From contig CAIIXF020000038.1 in NCBI GenBank assembly GCA_903813345.2, positions 1 through 46,000 on the forward strand: DNA of 46,000 nucleotides, written 5' to 3'. The DNA comes from Owenia fusiformis. Its lineage: Eukaryota > Annelida > Polychaeta > Sabellida > Oweniidae. The notes below the pieces were generated by a model. The model did no database searches and had not been told where the DNA came from. It saw only the letters and a list, made by a program, of their open reading frames with translations. The position numbers and the translations under genes were made by a program. This document shows, piece after piece, positions 1 through 12,889 of the stretch; position 1 is the stretch's first letter; the number at the start of each line of letters is the position of its first letter.

Positions 1-564
1 ATTTTGTGCAACAAATGCAACATTTTGACGTTATTAATAGAAATCCAAGTTATAAATGACAGATACAATATGGTGTCTCTAATCGTATTGACAATAACTA
101 TCATCCTAGTTATCAGTCATCAGATCATGCATTGAACATGTATCGCAACGAGAATTTCATTCATTGATTGTGGCAAGTGGTGAATTTGCAAAAGAATGTT
201 GGGGTACCAAATTGAAGCACACGTTACAAGCTTTAATATGATACCAAATATGTCATCATTCATTTGATTAAAATGGTAACTGGAATGAGCTAAAAGGATA
301 TGCCACTCCCCTACCCCATCCATTTTCAGGCCATTGAAACATGTCAAAATCGCCAATAATGCAGGCATCTTCAGGGGTCATTTTAGGCCCCGTTTAATTT
401 AAATTATCATGTTTCTGCATATCATTTTTCTTGGAAATGTCTCAATAACCTAAAAAAGTTACACTTGTGCTGAATAAGTAAACATTTGATCATTTTGGAG
501 TTATTACATCAAAAGTAGAGACTTTTATAAACTCTCTCAAAATGTTGCATATGTTGCACAAAAT
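1..564. mobile_element. Inverted-repeat element, possibly cut by the window edge
   Basis: A 27-bp arm at 1-27 is repeated in inverted orientation at 538-564 with one mismatch. The arm itself holds a doubled TGCAACA-like word. The interior has no recognisable protein; a minus-strand open frame of 82 codons at 120-368 looks like chance or decay. Because the left arm begins at base 1, the true terminus and any target duplication may lie outside the window. Probably a small non-autonomous DNA transposon; family not assigned. Confidence 0.55.
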
Positions 565-1947
565 GGCAAATTTCGGTTATAGACCAATCAAAATAAAATG
601 TTTCCCTATTTTTAACTAATAAACTATAATCAAAACCAATAAAATTCTATGTTAGGATATCTCCTGGGAATATGTATGCAAAACTTGGTGACTTAAATCT
701 TAAAAGTGAAGAAATGAGAGTAAATATACAGACTTGGAACTTGTGTTGTCTCGGCTACTATACAAGGTAAGTGACACTAGTTAAATATGGTTATTGAGAA
801 GTCACTGAGAAGCATCTTCCACATCAACATAAGCTGTTCATTAGCCATGAGTGAATAACTCATACAACCTTAAACTTCAAAGGAATCTTCATCCAATTTC
901 AATTGGGCAATAAATGAACTACTTCAATCAGATCTTTTTTGCATTCTTGTGACACTGTACTATCTTAAGAGAATATCTGGTCTGATGAGTATCATTATCG
1001 TGATTTGCAATAGAAGATTTAACTCAAATCAACCAAATATCCTTGCATTGTGAAGCAACTTCTTGTCATGGTCAGTACACTTCTCCTGGCTTTCCTTTAA
1101 GTGCCCTTAGCCCTAACAAGATCAAATTACTGAGGATGTGCCATTATCTTTTCATGGAGTTGGTTATGCCTTCATGTGAACAAGTTTTTTTTTGTTTTTT
1201 TTTAATTGGAATTTTCAAAGTGACAGTGTGTACTTGTTACTTCATTGTTTAATCACCCTGCGTTCAAGTTGGCTGGTGAAAGAACTAAATCTGATATTGA
1301 TTTAAGCATAACTAATTATAATTTATTTAAAATATCTGTCTCTTATCATCTTGAGCCTCTGTAGTCCTGATTGCACCATCTTGACTCATATTTTCACACC
1401 TAATTGATTCTCTTGAAATACTCTTGTAATACTTCAGGGTCCTTGGTTGAATTTTTAAAGCATCAAAATACAATTTCCAATAAGCGAATACCACATTTTG
1501 TATATTTTGAATGGTAGTTTCATTTATGATGTTACTAGTTCTGCCCAGGTGAATGATTTTCATCAAACCTATTCAATTCCTAAATGTTGTTATTTGCTCG
1601 GCTGTTTCATATTTTTAGTAACCTAGAGTTAAGGATCTTCATATGATAAATCCAAAAATATTACAGTAGGACTTTCTGCTTGCAGAGAGATCTAGTTAAT
1701 AATCCATTGTTTAGAACAATTCGAAAACAATCCATAAATCTAGTTTTACAGACATATATAATTTTATCACATGTTGTAGATGCATTTTTTGTTTTTGGCA
1801 ATCCGAGAAACACTAGTAGAGAAATGGCCACCAGAGCAAATTATTTGATGAACAATGTTTTTTATCTTCTTGTTGTGAAGAAAATTCTACATTCCAATGT
1901 TCTCTAATTAGAATATCTACTTTGTGCTGTATCAGTAGTTTACAGTG
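565..1947. other. AT-rich intergenic DNA, nothing recognised
   Basis: No gene, RNA or clear repeat could be supported here. Short open frames are present but lack family motifs. Words near 1255-1285 (TTCAAGTTGGCTGGTGAA) recur in loose form at about 4355-4370 and 5385, hinting at an old dispersed repeat. Confidence 0.4.
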
Positions 1948-2740
1948 CAGGGTGTCTCAAAAAAGGAAACCAGCATTCAATTGCTTATTTCTCAAATATG
2001 AATAATGATAGGACACTTTCTCAGCTACCATCTGATAGGTTATGATGTTCTCTTTCTTATGATACCAAAGTTGCCTATTTTCCTTCACTGAGTTCTAATG
2101 GATTTTAAGTGACCATGTCAGAAATGGGTTTGAGCCACTTTTTCTGTCATGAATGACTTAACAATGAGGGATTAAAATGGCTATGCCAGGATGGTTTTGC
2201 ATTCTGCAACTTTTTCCTTTGGGACTATCTCAAGGATAAAGTCTAAAAAACATCACCGAGAAGCGTTGATGATCTAAGGACCAGGATTGTTGCAGCAGTG
2301 GAGGATCTAAGGGGACAGAGAGACATCATCAGGGATGCAGTACATGCAATGAGATCTAGGACAGACATTTGCATTGAAAAGAATGGGGGTCATGTTAAAA
2401 GACACTGGGGTTATAATAACTTTGAATGGACATGGCGATTTAAAAGGGGTGTTAAATATGATAAGTGTAATTTTTTTAATTGGAATAAATGAGTAAAAGA
2501 GTAATATCCTGATGTTTGTTGTTACTTAGCACTATGTTATGATTGTAAAATTGACTTGGCTGAAAGTGGCACAAACCCATTTCTGACATGGTCACTTAAA
2601 TCCCTTAAAACTCAGTCACCCATGAAGGAAAATAGACAACTTTGGTAGCATAAGAAAGAGGACTTCATATACTATCAGATGTAGCTGTGAAATTTGAGAA
2701 ATAAGCCATTAAATGCTGGTTTCATTTTTTAGACACCCTG
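1948..2740 (+). mobile_element. Tc1/mariner-like element with long terminal inverted repeats
   Basis: The ends read CAGGGTGTCT and AGACACCCTG. They open inverted arms of roughly 200 bp each (about 1948-2155 and 2530-2740), diverged but alignable over words such as AACCAGCATT and GACCATGTCAGAAATGGGTT. A TA follows the right end; on the left a TA lies five bases further out (1941-1942), so the left junction is slightly altered. The interior keeps the C-terminal part of a transposase (separate entry). The length, about 0.8 kb, is below that of a full mariner element, so this is an internally deleted, non-autonomous copy. Long arms and the CAGGGTG end are typical of some invertebrate mariner-type families. 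Confidence 0.8.
2208..2415 (+). pseudogene. Mariner-type transposase C-terminal remnant
   Basis: One frame reads NFFLWDYLKDKV, a TAA stop at 2244-2246, then KTSPRSVDDLRTRI and a tail ending ICIEKNGGHVK. The FLWxYLKDKV block, followed by a helical tail and CIxxNGGH, is the usual C-terminus of mariner-like DDE transposases. The catalytic core upstream is missing and the in-frame stop shows the piece is dead. It sits centrally in the 1948-2740 element, on the same strand. Confidence 0.75.
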
Positions 2741-2885
2741 TATTCTAAGTTATGTTCATTTCAGACCAGCTTTTATATTTCATGAAAAATCTATATATTT
2801 AAATGGTTAGGTTTTGGTCCAAATGAAGGCCAGCTTGCAGTTTTGCCTTATTGTAACTCCTTGAACAAAAGTATTTCATCCTTAA

Positions 2886-3457
2886 AGGGTTCCGATTAGC
2901 ATCCCGTATAAAAACAATATGGCGGCTCCAGGCTAATTAACTGGATCAGTCCATTTTTAAGAAATAAGGGGAGTTCAGTAAAATTCAGTTTATTGAAAAT
3001 GTCTTTGAGATAAAGTAATCCGTTTATAATGATTTTGAAAACGTTATCCAAAGAGTGATTGCGTTCAAAGAATACATGTACAACAGCCAATATAAATCCT
3101 TGTATTAGAAACCGGTTTGTCTTGCTTTGTTTCATTTGTAGGATATTTCATATGCCAAGCTGTGTGCTATTACGTTATGGGGAAATTTAGATGCCAATTT
3201 TTCCTTATTATACACAAATAGAAGATCCTGAAACTTCACCCATAAATGTGGAATTAATTTGTCAAAATAAAAATCACCCTTTTATAAATGTGTGACGATC
3301 TACAATATACTTATGCTATATAACAGTTAGAGGTGTTGACACAACGACCTCAAACCTGTGAACCCTTGAGTATTATTCCGGGATCGGGCCTTTTATACTA
3401 AACGGTGAGCAACACCAGAAACGAGCGTTCGATTTGCTAAACGATATGCGTCACCCT
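2886..3457. mobile_element. Candidate TTAA-flanked element
   Basis: TTAA at 2882-2885 is followed by AGGGT, and ACCCT is followed by TTAA at 3458-3461. The inverted match is only about five bases beyond the TTAA, so this is weak. The interior holds a locally GC-richer patch (3340-3460) unlike its surroundings, and a minus-strand open frame (2896-3135, 79 codons) that matches nothing I know. If real, it belongs with piggyBac/Kolobok-type TTAA elements. It could also be chance. Confidence 0.35.
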
Positions 3458-3461
3458 TTAA

Positions 3462-5019
3462 GCAGAACATTTTCACAAAGGTGATGAAATTACATTCCTA
3501 TTCCTATTATTGGAAATTTTATATTTTTTTAGATACAGCTTTGCACTTTTGATAACAGTAAACCTCACTTCGTAAGATTTCAACTTGCCCCGAATTCCCT
3601 TTACTGATCATCTTTTGATGAATAGCAAAACTTGATTTCCAATGTTCCCTTGAAGCCAAAAACACATTTCAAGTGAAGCCTGCCATATGTTTTTCCACAA
3701 AAGCTTGATTCATTATCCCTTATTACAATAATAATATTTTTAGGGTAATTTTACATGCCAGGTTTATTCATGTTTTTAAAGGTGAATAACATGTAGAATT
3801 ATTATAGACCTTTTGCAATCTAAGATTTTATAATCTGTTAAGGCACTTTAAAATGGCAGAAAATCTTTACATTGGTTGTTGATTTGGGGCTTATTTTAGA
3901 AATGAATGTGTATACAGAGGTCCCAAAGAAGAGGGACCAAAAACATTAAAATAAAAAAATTAGAGCAAGCAAATTGGAACATTTTTAGACCGTAACCTGT
4001 CATAAGCAAAATAAACTTTCAAAAGACCAAACTATGGTTTAATATACAAAGAAACAATGTGTAATATCCAATTCCACAATATATGATTATCCGAGATCAT
4101 TTTTGTTTCGTTATTTTAAACATTTTTCATGTCACTCCTGATCCTTTCATTTCATTGCTCCATCTGCACTTGTACAATTGTTATGTTATCAGGTAGATAT
4201 ATTGGTGATTTAGTTATAATAATCAGCTGGCTGCTGATTGTTTTACTAATGGACTCTTTTTCATCTCATTACATAATACAATATCTATAGCAGGTGAGTG
4301 ATCAATCGATTCTGTAGTGAAGACATATTGTTATATTTGGTACTCAATGACATTCAAATTGCTGGTGAATGAATTAATTAAGCATATAGTTAACTCTGTT
4401 TTGGTCCATATGTAAGGTATATTTTGTCCATAAAGAATATTCAATCAGTCCAGCTACCATTAGTTGTATAAAATATGTCAAATCTGTAAAACAATGAAAT
4501 TCGTGTCAGTTGCTATGTCAGCTTCTTTCTGTCTTGTGCCTTTGTAGTTCTCCAGGTCCTAAAATTACTTACCTAGATGTTATTGTACATGTAGATTTCA
4601 AATTTGATATCACTGACTAAATTTTGAATGAGGGAAATCAAGATTATTTCAACTCACATCTAGTATATAGTTAACTTGTCTGCATAAGGACTTTGTCTCA
4701 AAGATTCCCAATGTCAATGTCCTGTTCTGCAGACTTTTTCTTCAAGATTTGTTCTACCTGCATTTTTGAGTTTTAATTCTTAACAGTACCAATTTCTTCA
4801 CCTAGACATGAGCAATGTTTTTCTGAAGCATTTCTGGCACAAAGGGTTTCCCTAAAGTCTCACACATATGAACATACAACTGGATTTTGAATTTCTTGTA
4901 CTTACTGCCTATATATTTTTCTTCCCTAGTCCAAACCAATTTAGCATCTAAATAGTCTTAGCATTCTGGCTTTTGTTTATATTTTTGGAAGAATGAAAAA
5001 GGTTGGTTATGTTTTCTCA
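3462..5019. other. AT-rich intergenic DNA, weak dispersed repeat only
   Basis: No gene is supported. The word TAGCAGGTGAGTGAT at about 4290 recurs at about 5321, each followed some 60-70 bases later by a GACATT-AA-TT-GCT block. This suggests two diverged copies of one repeat about 1 kb apart. Confidence 0.35.
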
Positions 5020-5262
5020 GTTATGAAAAATCCTTTCCATGCAATTTCTGGAACACCTTGTATTATTGCTCTGTCAGACATTTCACACCTGAATATTATA
5101 ATGCAATGATAAAGTCTTTCTATCGATAATAATCTCAAAGTTATGACAAATATTTCAGTTCAATATTTTGGAACACTGTGTATTATTGCTCTATCTGACA
5201 TTGCACATCTGAATATGATCATGTAATGGTCAAAACTTTCTTCCATTGATGATAACTTCTAA
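5020..5262. repeat. Tandem duplication, about 120-bp unit, two copies
   Basis: Units begin GTTATGA at 5020 and 5140. Both contain GGAACAC-TGTATTATTGCTCT, then GACATT-CACA-CTGAATAT and ATG-AATG. They are clearly homologous but diverged, so the duplication is old. No coding meaning is evident. Confidence 0.7.
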
Positions 5263-7206
5263 TATCTGATAGTTTCTGATTATTGTCAGGCACTTTCGTC
5301 TATTTTTTCATGAGATACCAGTAGCAGGTGAGTGATTAGTGAATTGTTTAAATAATTGCGATCTGTTGTGATTGACATTTAAGTTGGCTTCTAAATATGT
5401 TTGCCAAAGGGAAAAGATCCCAAATTATACAAAATTACATATCCCATATTATGATCTACTTTGTATGGAAACAATGTGCCCCCCTATCATATAGAAACCA
5501 TTGTCACAATCCAAGACCATTTAATATTCCATTAATGAAACAATACATAATGGAAACACTTTCTCTACTGATAAAGCACATTTAACGAGGGTTTTCATTT
5601 TTCTTATCATAAAGCTCACCTAAGAGGCACTGCAAAATTAACATAATTTGATTGGTCTCTGAGAGTAACATCATCTGATCCACATTCATGCTAAAAAGTA
5701 TGCATAAAATATAAGGAAAAAGTATTCCACATTCAAGCTAAATTGTACGCATTAAATATCTACTAATAATCTGAAAACCACATACAGATGTAATAATTAA
5801 TCAACAGAGCTATATTCTTTACATCTCTCTTTACCTAGAATCTGATTCAGAAGAATATGTATATTACTTAAATAGCTATAAACTACACAGTATTTTCAAA
5901 GTGATTTCGATTGTCCATCTTGATTGTTTACTGATCATGTAACTATTCTTTCCATAATTTAATTCAATATCGAATAGCTGTTTGCACCATGTAAATACTC
6001 ATCACATTTTTCTGTTTCACAGACACGTGTCTAATACATGGGGACAGACAGTAAGTGTGATGCTTATAATGTAATTAATTGATTGCCATTAATGTCGATA
6101 CATTGCATAATGTGCATTGTATTCCATCGTAATCATTACCATCAGATATTAGCACAGGCACAGATGATATTATATCTCAAGTTTATTACTTCTAATTAGA
6201 TGAAATATAAGTTGAGATGAAAGATCTCAAAAACCTTTCAATCTGTGTTCCTTTGGATTACAGAATTTATCACATAATATCATGTCATCCCATAATATCA
6301 TGTCATCCCATGACGGGAAGAAATGAGATGTCATAGTTTCTTTATCATTATGATCCTATAGAGAGATGCACTAAAGAAAAACAACTATTATGAAAGTGAT
6401 GATTTGTTTCTGATGACAGTTTTTCTGTTCAGATACTCCAGTAAGACCAGACTGACTTCAGCAAGAATTCAGAGCTATTAAACAAACCATCCAGTGTGAG
6501 CTTCTTGTGTTTATTCATTTCAAGCAGATTACTGCAATATTGCCAGAAATTAAAAGGGCTGGGTCAGGCACCCTTGGGTATTGACCTCACAGGCCAGGCC
6601 ATGGGCACAAGATTCTTGGGTTCAGGCCAGAATGGGCCACTTATATCTCCAGGAGAATTATATTTGTTTCATGCAGTTTTCATATTTAAATCAATAAAAA
6701 TGTATCTATCAATTATAATAATCACTAAAAATTTCATTGTCCTGATTCTACATTCCTTTGATATATTATAACAATTAACTATGCAATATTAGTGTTCTCT
6801 TTGCACTTCATGCATTACCCTACTTCCTCACGGTGGTACAAGTTGAAAACCAAATGGAAATCAAAGATGCTTCCACATCTAAAAGCTTGTGGAGGATGTT
6901 TGACTTTGATTCTGACTACAGACTAAAGTATGGATTTGGCGATTCACAGAGAAATACTATATCATTAACATATAATTGGTCTTTGTCTTCAGAAATTATT
7001 ACCTCAATGCTTAATGTTAACCTTATAAGTGGAACCTAGGGTAAGATGGCCATGTGAGGCAAGATTGTCGCGCTCTATTTGCTTGTTAAGCTATAATGAA
7101 GCCCATCTTAACCATACAGTGTCAATAGGCACAATGCACAGAGAATTTTATTTTTCAGTCCCAAACATATTATATTTCAACAAGTATATAAAAGTACAAT
7201 TCTTAT
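5263..7206. other. Intergenic DNA with an 18-bp direct duplication
   Basis: Nothing gene-like is supported. At 6273-6308 the 18-mer CATAATATCATGTCATCC occurs twice in a row. Open frames at 6496-6771 and 6833-7039 lack family motifs and are read as chance. Confidence 0.4.
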
Positions 7207-7210
7207 TTAA

Positions 7211-7808
7211 AGGAATATTCCTTGCCAAACCATCTCTCTCCTCATATGGTAGCTATAACCATATATGCTTGCCATATTTAGCAAAACACGCAAAAATGTT
7301 TTGATATGGTCAAATTTGATCACTTAGAAATGTGATGCTCAATTCCAGTAAGCTGCCATCTTTTAAAATTTCACACAGGAAGTGATGTCATCGACTCTCA
7401 ACTTTGCATATAGCATTAGGTGAGGAGCTATTAAGAATTACAAAACCAGCTAAATATTATTTTTCAACTTTGTATCTTATTTAATCCTTCTGAAAATCTC
7501 TTCTTTTATTCTAAGTTGACAAGCCCTGAAAATATTTTTGCACAGAAAGTAATGATCACTTGTCTAGAAGTGATTTTGAGCTACTTTCCTATACTGTTAT
7601 GGGCAAGGTCATAGAAGTTGAGAGTTGATGACATCACTTCCTGCAAGAAATCTTAAAAGATGGCTGCTCACTGGAAATAAGCACTAGATTGTTAAATGAT
7701 CAATTTTGACCATATTAAAACATTTTCCCATGTTTTGCTAAAAGGAAACTATATATATGATTATAGCTACCATATCAAGAGAGAAAGGGTCTGGCAAGGA
7801 ATATTCCT
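7211..7808. mobile_element. TTAA-flanked MITE with ~200-bp inverted arms
   Basis: TTAA at 7207-7210 and 7809-7812 flanks an element starting AGGAATATTCCTTGCC and ending with its reverse complement. The arms run inward for about 200 bp, including blocks around AAGTGATGTCATCGACTCTCAACTT and their mirror at about 7614-7650. The TTAA target duplication fits piggyBac or Kolobok superfamilies. No transposase remnant is visible, so it is non-autonomous. The outermost AGGAATATTCCT is itself palindromic. Confidence 0.85.
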
Positions 7809-7812
7809 TTAA

Positions 7813-8514
7813 CTGATCTTCCTTTCATATCAGGCATATTGGTCATGAAAGCCCACTGCAGCATATTACATTGAGATTTAAATTCTGAAATGCTGTCTTA
7901 ATACATTCAAATAAAAATAATGGAGTTTTCCCAAAGATGAGAGTTGGTACTGTCACATTCGATAACCAATTTTATAACCAGGCCTCATTTGCCATTGATA
8001 TTGATCTCAGAATTTTCATGTTGTATGATTGTTCTTTACAAGTTTGGATGGCAAAACCTAAATAGTATCTGATGTTGAACTGAAATAAACTGCCATTTCG
8101 ACAATTTCAAATTTTTCTTTGCACATGCATGGCTCAGAGATCATATCCTGCTATTTGATTGGACATGATGGGCATAATTCTCATAAATGATGTTAATGAA
8201 TACCAAGTAATACCAAATATTATAGAAGCTATTCACTTCTGTTCAGAACTTTTCTTCAGAATTTTTTTTATTTAGTTTTGTATGGAGAATTCTGCCAACA
8301 CATTACTCAGATGAGTTATATAAACATACAGTTGTCAGTAGTGTTTCAGTTACCATTTTAAATTCTATTTTCTAGCCACATACATCAGATTTACAAATAG
8401 AATAGTTTTGCTTTGAATTTATGTGTCTTATGAAGTATTTACACAGGTAGGGGTTTTGGATGACAGAATATCCTTTTACATTGAATGCAGAATTGTCCTT
8501 AAATACTAATGATA
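7813..8514. other. AT-rich intergenic DNA, nothing recognised
   Basis: No gene, repeat or element boundary could be supported in this stretch. Confidence 0.4.
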
Positions 8515-9800
8515 AGAGAACACCAAAAAGACTTGCCATCGTACAACAATATTTATTTGTTACTATACCCTACATTTTTTCTTTATTTGGAGTATAGGAG
8601 TCTTGATCTCTGTTTAAACTTAAGTGCTTTTATTCCCACTTTCCCAAGTTGTAGCCCACTTGGTCTCATTGGTTAGTTGTGTTTTTTTGTTATAATTGAC
8701 AATATTGGGGTCTTTATCTTTGTTTCATTTATCTTTAGTTCTCAAAATCCCACCTTCCAAAAATTATTAAGTCTTATTTGTTTGTCTAAATATTGTCGGT
8801 GAGCTAATTGTGTGTTTGAATGTATGATGAATGTACCTTTGGTGTGTCTGAGCTAACACCTGTTTCTTCTAATCAAATTGACCTATGATACAACCTTTTT
8901 TTGGTGTTGTCAAGTATGCTGACCTGTCTAGATCATGATCACACTTTGTTAGGTGCTGATGCTGTAACCATGAGGTCGTTTGGGTTGGTGAGCTCTCTTG
9001 CATTTATTCATTTATGAGTCTCTGTCCGAACTCTCTGTCTGTAATCACTCACTCTGTGTTTTTAAGAACAGTTGAGCTAATTATGTGTGTGAATAATTGT
9101 ATGAATGTACCTTTAGTGTGTCTGACTGTAACACCTATTCCCTCTAATCCGATTGACTGATAAATCAACCTTTTTTGGGGTTGTCAAGTTGGCTGACAGG
9201 TCTAGAACTTGAGCAAGACATCTCAGCGACCATAAGGGCATAAGAATGAAATGTGTGAGCTCTCTTGCATTTATTCATTTATGAGTCTCTGTCCGAACTC
9301 TCTGTCTGTAATCACTCACTCTGTGTTCTTAAGAACAGTTGAGCTAATTATGTGTGTGAATAATTGTATGAATGTACCTTTAGGGTGTCTGACTGTAACA
9401 CCTATTCCCTCTAATCCGATTGACTGATAAATCAACCTTTTTTGGGGTTGTCAAGTTGGCTGACAGGTCTAGAACTTGAGCAAGACATCTCAGCGACCAT
9501 AAGGGCATAAGAATGAAATGTGTGAGCTCTCTTGCATTTATTCATTTATGAGTCTCTGTCCGAACTCTCTGTCTGTAATCACTCACTCTGTGTTCTTAAG
9601 AACAGTTGAGCTAATTATGTGTGTGAATAATTGTATGAATGTACCTTTAGTGTGTCTGACTGTAACACCTATTCCCTCTAATCCGATTGACTGATAAATC
9701 AACCTTTTTTGGGGTTGTCAAGTTGGCTGACAGGTCTAGAACTTGAGCAAGACATCTCAGCGACCATAAGGGCATAAGAATGAAATGTGTGAGCTCCCTT
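8515..9800. repeat. Dispersed repeat family copy A, with internal amplification
   Basis: Starting near AACACCAAAAAGACTTGCCAT, this stretch aligns by eye with copy B at about 11930-12720: shared blocks include AAACTTAAGTGCT, CCACTTTCCCAA, GTCTTTATCTTTG, and GTGAATAA or GTATGAATGTACCT. The 3' part has been expanded into three 267-bp tandem units (separate entry). No coding sequence is recognisable. Its nature (satellite-bearing transposon versus plain repeat) is not clear. Confidence 0.7.
8991..9791. repeat. Three near-identical 267-bp tandem units
   Basis: Units begin AGCTCTCTTGCATTTATTCA at 8991 and 9258 and 9525, and a fourth begins at 9792 with AGCTCCCTTGCG before diverging. Spacing is exactly 267 bp each time and only a few base differences are visible between units (for example TTTTTAAG versus TTCTTAAG, and TTTAGTG versus TTTAGGG). 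Such identity implies recent amplification or gene conversion, in contrast to the worn copy B. Confidence 0.95.
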
Positions 9801-11929
9801 GCGTTTATTCATTTTTGTTATGTTTATATATCTTTATTACCTCCACAGATAATTGGAGAGTACATAATTATAATATGCAATAACATTGAAGTTTTAATGA
9901 CAAAAATTAAAACAGTATATGTACAAAAGCTTCATTTTCCATGTTCCATCTTCCCCAAGGCCGATGGGAGCATGTCAGCCAGATAAGCAAAATGCAGATG
10001 ATATATGAATGTACTGCGCTACCTGAATGTCTCATCATTAGCCCACATGACATTACTGCATGAATATTTACAAAATTGCAAGTATGACCTTATAATTATG
10101 AAGTCTATTGCATGAATTGCCTTTGCGATTACTACATAACTTTCGGTTTTTAATATTTGATCTTTCCCAAATTAGATCTCTAATTTGGTTTTGTTTGAGC
10201 TGTTATTTGGAATACCATCAGTGCTTGAAAATTTTGATTATATCCCTTTTTGGTGTCAGTTTCAATCTCGCGCGTATTACATTAACTTTTGTTGTACTGG
10301 TCATGTAATGTTCCCCACTTAGACTTAATGGCATTTAGGTTTCCCTCTCCCATGAGGAGTAGCATCATAGTTTAGCCACTTCTGACGAGTTCCCAATCAT
10401 TAGACACCATTACCAAACAAATGCAAGGCTTACAGAATTCTATAATGCTCTTATATAGTCGGATGTTGGTGTATGTCATGCATTGTAATCGCCATCTCCA
10501 AATAGTTTTATCATACATTACTGCCCTTATGTTTCAATTCCATGTTAATTTGGATGATATATTTTGAATGCCAAGGTTTTCAGTGATTTTTATACAGTTC
10601 CCTATTGGTGATAATGCATGGAACCTAATGAGCTAATATTCACATTATAGCAATAATTTCATACATATTATCCATGTTCAATGATAGAAGTTGCCAGATG
10701 AGCATAATTTTATCTATTTTGAACGATATATCCGACCATCCTAATTTTTCCTTGCAGACTAGGTTTCTTGTGCACTGTGGGTGGGCTTGTAGCTTTTTCG
10801 CCATACTACAAATTTATTCTCCAATCTATCATAGTTGACATCTTTCAATGTTAGAAGGCTCACACAATATGTCATAGTTGGTAGTCCAGTTAAGTTACAT
10901 AATGTCCAACATTTTTCCATTTATGACGTGCACGGACCCGGGGACAATTCGAGAAATATGGGCTAATGTTACCTTCAAGCGTTAGTCCCCGCCTTATTAA
11001 AAACACCAACCATGTGTTTCATACATCATTTTAAAGTATTTTTAATGCACATTTCAGTGATACTATGTTTCCTTGAAAAGTTTTATGTCATATTTTTAAA
11101 GTTAAATATATCCTGACATCGTCAAATACGTTGTAAGACGTAACACTTTACCTTTCCACTGTTTGTTAAAATTGGGATTACTTTTAAAATAATAACAGAA
11201 CACCACTAACATTTCACATTTTGTTCAATGGACCATGTGCATTCATTACCTCATAATTGTGTGATGGCTGCAATTCAAAATTTCTTACTTGAATGCTCTT
11301 AATATTTTCAAAATTGTGTAAGGCTTTGAAGGCAAAGGGGATGAGCAAAATGTTAATGTTTTTTTAACCTTCTAATTAAGGTATGATTTGAATAAAAATT
11401 AATTGCACAATATTGTCCTTGCGAAACAATACCTGGTTCGTGGATTTTACCAATGATATTAAAATAAGAGCTGATTTACGAGACTTGATAAAATGTAATG
11501 CATATATTTTTTACCTCAAATTCCATGCATATCAATTTTTACTAAAACTTCAAGTAAATTTTCTGACTGTTTTTTTAAATTCAAAAACATTTTAGAAATA
11601 TTGTCCTTGAGATTTTGTTACTCTGTGAATTTTATTAGGATTGAATAAGGATATCTTATTTTACTTTAAGGTTGAATTAACTTGACAAAATGTACAACTC
11701 ATCGTTTTTGATGTTATATAGCTATTTGCGCCATACACTGCCCATTGTTTTGTTTTGGTATTTTAACGCCATAATGTTACGCTAATTTCCCCAGATTTGT
11801 GCGATGTGTAATTTCTATGTACAGAAACAATTTTGGATTTTCAATCCCATGTTCTTGTCTTAAAAGTATTTTCTGTGCATTTCCATGAACATTACTCGAT
11901 GGATTGATTGCTTCACATTTTTTAAAAAT
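9801..11929. other. AT-rich intergenic DNA, nothing recognised
   Basis: No gene is supported. A near-perfect 22-bp palindrome (CCAAATTAGA-TC-TCTAATTTGG) lies near 10168-10189. A short CpG-bearing patch occurs at 10925-10995. Neither could be tied to a function. Confidence 0.4.
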
Positions 11930-12720
11930 TCTTTAGAACACTAAAGAGTCTTGCCATTTTTTTTATTTTTATTTCAGGTTTAAGAACCTTAATCTCCATT
12001 TAAACTTAAGTGCTCTTATTTCCACTTTCCCAAATTGTTGAGCACTTGGTCTTTTTGGTTAGTTTTAATCCTTTGGCCATTGGCAAAACTTGGGTCTTTA
12101 TCTTTGCTTTATCTTTAGTTTTCATATTCCACCTTCCCAAAAATGTTGAGCATTTGGCCTAATTTGTTTGTCCAAATAATGTCATTAAGCTAGTTGTGTG
12201 TGTGCATGTATGTATGTACAAGTATGAATGTACCTCTAGTCTGTCTGAGCATTAACACCTGTTTCCTCTAGTCAGATTGAGTGCTGAACAACTTTTTTTG
12301 AAGTTGTCAAGTTGGCTGACCGGTCTAGGCACTGATGTCATAACCATGTGGTTGTGAGTCAGGACGTGTGAACTACCTTGCATTTATACATTCTTTATTC
12401 ATTCATGAATCTATCTGAGCTTTCAGTTGCAGAGGTTATCACCCACTCTGGTTTCTTAAGGACAGTTGAGCTAATTATTGACTAATGAAACTACTTTTTT
12501 GGGAGTTGTCAAGTTGACCAACCAGTCAAGAGCACACTCAGCTAGGCCCTGATGCCTTAATCATTCATTCATGAATCATTGAGCTTTCAGTTGCAGAGGT
12601 GATCACCTGCTCTGGTTTACTAAGGACAGTTGAGCTAACTGTTGGTGTGAATTTATGTATGAATGAACATTAACACCTGTTCCCTCTAGTCAGATTGACT
12701 GATGAAACAAACTTTTCATA
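11930..12720. repeat. Dispersed repeat family copy B
   Basis: Begins AACACTAAAGAGTCTTGCCAT and follows the same order of blocks as copy A at about 8515. Its 3' part holds about three degraded units with GAGCTTTCAGTTGCAGAGGT, GGACAGTTGAGCTAA and TCAGATTGA-TGATGAAAC blocks (about 12180, 12410, 12590). The units are unequal in length and diverged, so this array is older than the one in copy A. Confidence 0.7.
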
Positions 12721-12889
12721 TTCTCACCACATAGTAGTATAAATTACCTATTTAGTAGCTTTAAAATTTTAAAAATATTCAGGTGTCATGTATTGTGAAA
12801 CTTATGTCAGTTTCACTGTAGTTTTATGTGATAATTTTGTTACAATTATAAATTAAAAAAACTTCTGTCCGTTTTTTTTATTATTGTTG

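Noticed and set aside
6496-7304. Three open frames of 68-91 codons in a row on the plus strand
   Set aside because: No shared family, no splice logic between them, and the last overlaps the start of a MITE arm.
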